Source: Streptomyces sp. H27-H1
GTDB taxonomy: Bacteria; Actinomycetota; Actinomycetes; Streptomycetales; Streptomycetaceae
Assembly (NCBI RefSeq): GCF_026627445.1
Contig: NZ_JAPNLJ010000040.1
Location: 1 to 64,000, forward strand
Direction of reading: 5' to 3'
DNA length: 64,000 bases
Shown: positions 60,229 through 64,000 of the stretch, piece by piece
How the letters are laid out: each line of letters begins with the position of its first letter
Numbering within the stretch: position 1 is the stretch's first letter
Translations under genes and position numbers: made by a program
The notes under the pieces: model-generated
What the model saw: only the letters and a program-made list of their open reading frames with translations
Told to the model about the DNA's origin: nothing
The model's database searches: none

Positions 60229-62469
60229 TCAGATGATGAGCCAGTTGCCGCCGGACGGGATGACGGTGACCGTGTTCCACTGGGCGGCGAGGACTTTCGT
60301 GGCGGCGCCGTCGATGGTCTGGCCGCCGGCTGGGGTCACGGTGACGGTGTTGGCCGTGCCGTCGGTCTTCTTGATTGTGTAGCTGTTCGGTGTGGCCACG
60401 GCGGAGATGAGGGTGACGACCCGGTTGCCAGCGGTGGCGTCGACGAGGAGGACGTCGTCGATGACGCGGACGGTTGCGTCGGCAGACACAGCGCGGACCG
60501 GGAAAGGGGCCTGCCCATTGATCAACTTGATGCCGCACGGATCGCTGACCGTGACACCAGACTCCGTGAACAAACCCGTGAGACGGACCACGCCGCGCGC
60601 TGCGGCCATCGCACCCGCACTGCTGCCCGTGATGTTCGGGGTCCCGGACTCGGTGCTGAGCTGGTCGATGTCGATGATCGGCCCGATGCCCGCGGAGCCG
60701 GCGCCCATGATGTACAGCTCGTTGGTGCAGGCCTCGATGGACGCGCTCAGGATCTTGATTGCGTGGACGGAGCCGACCGAGCCGGCGTAGGTGCCGACCA
60801 CGACGAGACCAGCCCAGCAGTAGAGGGCCATGTAGCGATCCACCATGGCGTGTTCGGTGACGAACATCGCGTAGGTGTAGCCGCCGCCGATGCTCACGTT
60901 CTTCGCGACCACGTTGTCGTTGTTGCCCGGCGCCGGCAACAGCAGGCCGACGCTGAGGCCGGTACCGAACACGCCGGGCGAGGTGTAGTCGGTGCTCGGG
61001 CTGGCCACCGTCCCGAGCGTGCCGATGCCGAGGTTCTCGACGTGCGCGTTGGCGCAGCCGTAGAAGTTGGCAGCACCGTAGGTCAGGCCGAAGCTGCTGT
61101 GCGTGGTCAGGATCGCCATGTTCCGAAGTACCGGCATGACGTTGCTGTACAGCGCCGCCGCCCCGTACCCGAAGCCCTCGTTCGGCCCGCACAGCACGCC
61201 CGGGTTGCCGTCCGCGTTGATGCTGCTGATCTGCGCGGCGGTCGAGGCGTAGACCCCCGCAGAGACCCAGCAGCTACCGGCCATCTGTGGCACGGTCTGT
61301 TGCCAGTGCCGGACCGCGGCGGCGCCGTCGGTCTCGCCCCGGAACTCGATGATCTTCTTCTGCGCGGCGACGGGGTAGACGCCGAAGACGATCTGACCGC
61401 TCCCGCTCTTGGTGTTGTTGAGCGGGCCCGCGATGAGGTGCGGGCGGGGCGGCGTGTACACCTGTGCGTAACTGGCGCCCGCGGCGAGGTACGCCTCGGC
61501 CGCATCGACCGCGGCCTGGATCGCGGTGGTGTTGTCGGTGCCCCATACGACCTGCGCGCCGGTCACGGTCGTGGCAGCGTTCGCGGACAGGGTGACTTGG
61601 GTGTCGCTCTGCCTACTCAAGATGGTGGTGACCAGGCTCGTGACGCCGGTCGCCGCAGCACCCTTGACGATCACTGATTTGCCGACCGGGCTCGAGGCCG
61701 CAGTGAACGGGGCGCTGGCGCTGGTGAGGATCGCGCTGCCGGAAGTGATCGCGCCGTCGGTCACGACCCGCACATCGCCGACGGCCCCGTAGGCGCTGAC
61801 GTCGAACACCCACGGCGCGGCCGCCGAGAACCGCGCGTCGTCGCCCGCAGCCACGGTGCCGGCCGTCGTGCCCACGGCGCGGGTCGCGCTGTTGCCGAGA
61901 CCCAGGTTGGTGCGCGCGGTCGCCGGGTTGGCCACGTCGGACAGGTTGGCGGACTTGGTCAGGTACTTGGCCGCGGTGCTCGCCGGGGTTTCGTAGGCGG
62001 CGTTGGCCCGGACGACTTCGGCTGTGATCGCGGCGTCGGTGTACGCCTCCGCGTTCGCGTTCGACCCCGGAGGGCCCTGCGCGCCCGGGGGACCAGCCGG
62101 GCCCTCCGGGCCTCGGACGTAGCCGACGTCCCCGGGGTCTGCGTCGATGAGGTCGGTCACGTCGATGCTGCCGACGCCCGCGGCCAGGGCGAACGGCCGC
62201 CGCCGGTAGGGGCGTCCGTCGATCCGCTCCTCCAGGATCCACAGCCTGCCCGTCGCGGGCTCGACTCCGGCGGCGTCAGTGGTCACCAGCGCCTGCGAGA
62301 ACGCTCCGGCGACAAGGGTGAGCGTGGTCCCGCCGGTGAGTACCTGGTTGCCGGTCTCGTCGGTCCACACCCCGGGGTACGGGGACAGGACGACCCGGCC
62401 GGCCGCGTTGGCGCCGGTCGCCGGGTTGACGTAGTGGCCAGTCACGACGCGCGTCGTGGGCAGCGGCAT
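60229..62469 (-). CDS. Phage tail protein with collagen-like segment and pectate-lyase-like beta-helix
   Basis: A 746-residue virion protein. Residues 1-115 form an N-terminal attachment domain (TRVVTGHYVNPATGANAAGR). A short collagen-like Gly-X-Y run follows (GPEGPAGPPGAQGPPG, about 119-134), then a helical linker and a right-handed beta-helix domain beginning FDVSAYGAVGDVRVV (about 222) with Asn/Gly-rich turns. The tail ends with a small beta domain (VTVTPAGGQTIDGAATKV). This build matches siphophage fibre or baseplate proteins that bind or cut surface glycans. AGGAGG precedes ATG 62469. Confidence 0.85.
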   Translation of the reverse strand: MPLPTTRVVTGHYVNPATGANAAGRVVLSPYPGVWTDETGNQVLTGGTTLTLVAGAFSQALVTTDAAGVEPATGRLWILEERIDGRPYRRRPFALAAGVGSIDVTDLIDADPGDVGYVRGPEGPAGPPGAQGPPGSNANAEAYTDAAITAEVVRANAAYETPASTAAKYLTKSANLSDVANPATARTNLGLGNSATRAVGTTAGTVAAGDDARFSAAAPWVFDVSAYGAVGDVRVVTDGAITSGSAILTSASAPFTAASSPVGKSVIVKGAAATGVTSLVTTILSRQSDTQVTLSANAATTVTGAQVVWGTDNTTAIQAAVDAAEAYLAAGASYAQVYTPPRPHLIAGPLNNTKSGSGQIVFGVYPVAAQKKIIEFRGETDGAAAVRHWQQTVPQMAGSCWVSAGVYASTAAQISSINADGNPGVLCGPNEGFGYGAAALYSNVMPVLRNMAILTTHSSFGLTYGAANFYGCANAHVENLGIGTLGTVASPSTDYTSPGVFGTGLSVGLLLPAPGNNDNVVAKNVSIGGGYTYAMFVTEHAMVDRYMALYCWAGLVVVGTYAGSVGSVHAIKILSASIEACTNELYIMGAGSAGIGPIIDIDQLSTESGTPNITGSSAGAMAAARGVVRLTGLFTESGVTVSDPCGIKLINGQAPFPVRAVSADATVRVIDDVLLVDATAGNRVVTLISAVATPNSYTIKKTDGTANTVTVTPAGGQTIDGAATKVLAAQWNTVTVIPSGGNWLII

Positions 62470-62478
62470 GACGGCCTC

Positions 62479-62742
62479 CTATCGGGCGAGCAGGGCGAGC
62501 GCCCCGGTCACGGCCCCGCCGACGCCGGCGAGAACGCCGATCGTCGGCAGGGGCCAGCGGGCGCGCTCTAGGTTGCGTATCCGCGCCTCGTGGTCTTGAA
62601 GATCTGTGCGGATGTCCTTGGTTTCGTCGAGGATTCCGTCGATCTTCGATTCGATCCGGCCCACTGCTACGGCCAGCCCCCTCACCTCCTGGTACATCTG
62701 GGCCGGGCTGATGTACACGCCAGGGTCAGGGGACGTCATCAC
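62479..62742 (-). CDS. Small phage membrane protein with coiled coil
   Basis: An 87-residue protein: a coiled coil (VRGLAVAVGRIESKIDGILD, ETKDIRTDLQDHEARIRNLE) and one C-terminal membrane helix (PTIGVLAGVGGAVTGALALL). It overlaps the preceding holin-like gene and lies before the tail gene. The shape fits an accessory holin, antiholin or spanin-like protein. Confidence 0.8.
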   Translation of the reverse strand: MMTSPDPGVYISPAQMYQEVRGLAVAVGRIESKIDGILDETKDIRTDLQDHEARIRNLERARWPLPTIGVLAGVGGAVTGALALLAR

Positions 62743-63002
62743 ACGCCCTTGACGGTGGACGCGCTGTTCGGGTCGCCGAACATCCGCGCCGCGAGCCCCT
62801 TCAGGAGGGTGCCCGCAGCGATGATCCCGGCTACGCCGACCGACTTCCAGAACGAGACATGCAGCATGTCGGCCGGGCCGGCGGCGATGAGTACGCCGCC
62901 GACGGCGGTTGCGCCGGTCCAGAGCACGCGCTCAGTGAGGTCCTTGGCATAGGTCTTGCCGGTCCTGACGATGACCTCGGAGGACGGGAAGGGACTGGTC
63001 AT
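62739..63002 (-). CDS. Holin-like phage membrane protein
   Basis: An 87-residue protein with two hydrophobic segments (VLWTGATAVGGVLIAAGPAD, SVGVAGIIAAGTLLKGLAAR) and a short charged tail. It sits between endolysin and a coiled-coil membrane protein, the typical place of a holin. AGGAGACTCAC precedes ATG 63002, ten bases after the endolysin stop. Confidence 0.8.
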   Translation of the reverse strand: MTSPFPSSEVIVRTGKTYAKDLTERVLWTGATAVGGVLIAAGPADMLHVSFWKSVGVAGIIAAGTLLKGLAARMFGDPNSASTVKGV

Positions 63003-63011
63003 GTGAGTCTC

Positions 63012-63911
63012 CTAGTTGGCGAGGCGGCGGGCCTGGACGTCCGCCACAGCGTTGGCGATGGCGGTGATCTGCTCGGGCGTGAGACCGGTGGTCTCCAGCG
63101 AGGCGACCTTCGTGGTGAGCGCGGACACCTGCTCGGCGAGAGCGGCCACCCGCTTGTTGGTGGTGACCAGGTAGGCGTAGGCGTCGATCGGCTCGCCCTT
63201 GCCCTTGTAGGCCCAGAGCTCCATCGGGGTCGGCATGTCGTCCTCCTCGGACGTCGGGGGATTGGTGTCGCCAGCGACGATCTGGCGGGTGTACTGGAGG
63301 ACCAAGTCCATGCGGGTGTTGCCGGGGTCGCCGTGGTTGTTGCCGTCCGGGACGTGCATGTGCCCGCAGTGGCCTTCGAAGTCGGCCCATTCATCGAGGG
63401 CCATGCGGGCCGCGCTGTTGCCGTAGCTGCCCGGGTACGCGAGGAACGGCCGTGGCGTCAGCGTGAGCGGGACGCCATGCTCGGTGTGCAGCCAGGCGAG
63501 GTAGCCGGCGTAGGCACGGAGCAGCCAGTCCGGGGCGTCGGGCCAGTAGATGTAGTCGACGCCGGCGCGGAGCTTGCCCCAGGACACTCGCCGCGCCGGG
63601 TCGCAGGAACCGACGAGCTCGACCTGGTGGCAGTTGTTGCGGTTGGTGCGGACCGTGGTGTCCGGGTTGTCGACGAGCGCGCGGGCGGACATGTCGGCGG
63701 GGAAGTGGCAGTAGACCTTGATCCGCTTGTTCGGGATGTCCGGCAGGAGCGTGCTGTTGGGGGCGCTGACGCCGCCGTCGTAGTCGGGCAGGCTCGTGCC
63801 CTCGGTGGTGTGGGTGACGCAGCAGTTGATCTCCTGCATCAGGCCCGGGTAGCGGCCGTCGTACCGGTAGGCGGTGGATGACCCGGGGTAGAACTGGGCG
63901 CCGGTGGACAT
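63012..63911 (-). CDS. Phage endolysin, N-acetylmuramoyl-L-alanine amidase (PGRP-type)
   Basis: A 299-residue protein. The catalytic domain (about 1-210) has VTHTTEGTSLP (first zinc histidine, HT), a central VYCHFPADMSARALV stretch, and FEGHCGHMHVPDGNNHGDPG near the domain end. This matches the amidase/PGRP family of actinophage endolysins. The C-terminal 70 residues form a coiled coil (RVAALAEQVSALTTKVASLE) that may multimerise it; no cell-wall-binding repeats are seen. GGAGG precedes ATG 63911. Confidence 0.83.
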   Translation of the reverse strand: MSTGAQFYPGSSTAYRYDGRYPGLMQEINCCVTHTTEGTSLPDYDGGVSAPNSTLLPDIPNKRIKVYCHFPADMSARALVDNPDTTVRTNRNNCHQVELVGSCDPARRVSWGKLRAGVDYIYWPDAPDWLLRAYAGYLAWLHTEHGVPLTLTPRPFLAYPGSYGNSAARMALDEWADFEGHCGHMHVPDGNNHGDPGNTRMDLVLQYTRQIVAGDTNPPTSEEDDMPTPMELWAYKGKGEPIDAYAYLVTTNKRVAALAEQVSALTTKVASLETTGLTPEQITAIANAVADVQARRLAN

Positions 63912-63933
63912 GCGACCTCCAGGGCATGAGAAG

Positions 63934-63963
63934 AGCCCCGGCCGCCAGACGCGGGCCGGGGCT
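63934..63963 (-). terminator. Hairpin between phage genes
   Basis: AGCCCCGGCC (63934-63943) pairs perfectly with GGCCGGGGCT (63954-63963), ten-base loop, downstream of the partial gene at the edge. Confidence 0.8.
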
Positions 63964-63972
63964 GCGGGTGAG

Positions 63973-64000
63973 TCAGGTGGTGGCGTAGGAGATCCGGGTC
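63973..64000 (-). CDS. 3' end of a phage structural gene (partial)
   Basis: Before the terminator the minus strand ends with T-R-I-S-Y-A-T-T-stop (TGA at 63975-63973). The R-I-S-Y-A-T-T ending and position upstream of the endolysin suggest a minor tail protein, but only nine codons are visible. Confidence 0.45.

Larger units (their letters stand above)
57055..64000. mobile_element. Prophage (left 7 kb; continues past the window)
   Basis: From the cpaF junction to the window end the genes are of phage and accessory type: small minus-strand genes, XRE regulator, HD hydrolase, collagen-like tail protein, holin-like protein and amidase endolysin. They are tightly packed with overlaps and short hairpins, unlike the backbone. 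No integrase, capsid or terminase genes are seen; they presumably lie to the right. The tail-lysis block is transcribed toward cpaF. Confidence 0.88.

Overview
The window is Streptomyces chromosome, or that of a very close relative. Third codon positions are almost always G or C, GTG and TTG starts are common, and it carries genus markers: wblA, a SURF1 protein, a single Crp, an Ssd/CpaE plus CpaF pair, and a CvpA-trypsin (MarP-type) protease. From memory, the order recR-ask-asd-sigma ... PBP-wblA-ArsA pair ... crp-nth ... acs ... ssd-cpaF matches one core-chromosome block of S. coelicolor (about SCO3556 to SCO3619). Most of the window is therefore conserved vertical backbone, with an insertion at each end.

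Layout. (1) 1-2290: the left end of an IS3-family element interrupts a large glycosyltransferase-2/membrane-protein fusion; only the 3' part of that gene remains. (2) 2432-10449: a genus-type hypothetical, a SLATT membrane protein, ybaB-recR-DUF5063, the aspartate pathway pair ask-asd (the Asd homologue is divergent), then a sigma factor coupled to a membrane protein. (3) 10489-17667: SURF1, S9 peptidase, cytosine-deaminase-like amidohydrolase, HD protein, DoxX, sulfite-oxidase-like protein and a SHOCT protein. (4) 17766-27167: a stretch rich in broken genes. It holds a frameshifted ECF sigma factor, a GH88-like remnant, a frameshifted FAD oxidase, an ABC permease joined to a headless acyl-CoA dehydrogenase, and a poly-G frameshifted membrane protein. 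Intact genes between them include a vanadium haloperoxidase-like protein, a SulP transporter and tRNA-Pro(CGG). (5) 27199-54799: mostly intact housekeeping genes: metallophosphoesterase, YqeY, PBP1, wblA, two ArsA-like ATPases, RidA, two NUDIX proteins, MBL hydrolase, nucleotidyltransferase, Crp, Nth, MarP-like protease, NhaA, Acs, a SulP-carbonic anhydrase fusion, a deacetylase-like lipoprotein, a CooC-like ATPase, a degenerate Fic-like protein, a probable 6S-like RNA locus and a HAD phosphatase. (6) 55252-64000: ssd and the start of cpaF. CpaF is cut inside its Walker A motif by a prophage that runs off the right edge.

The visible prophage part has an early-type end next to the attachment junction: a minus-strand group of small genes facing an XRE regulator and an HD hydrolase. 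A rightward block on the minus strand follows, with tail tip/fibre protein, coiled-coil/TM protein, holin-like protein, amidase endolysin and the 3' end of another structural gene. No integrase is visible, so it probably lies beyond the window.

The clearest biological points are the loss of CpaF (and probably of Tad-type pili) by phage insertion exactly at the ATP-binding loop, an Asd paralogue lacking normal substrate-binding residues within the ask operon, an SulP-carbonic anhydrase fusion, and a cluster of decayed genes between 17.7 and 27.2 kb. I did not find a convincing wholly new multigene system. The best candidates for new biology are the prophage accessory cassette and the Fic-like/CooC-like pair.
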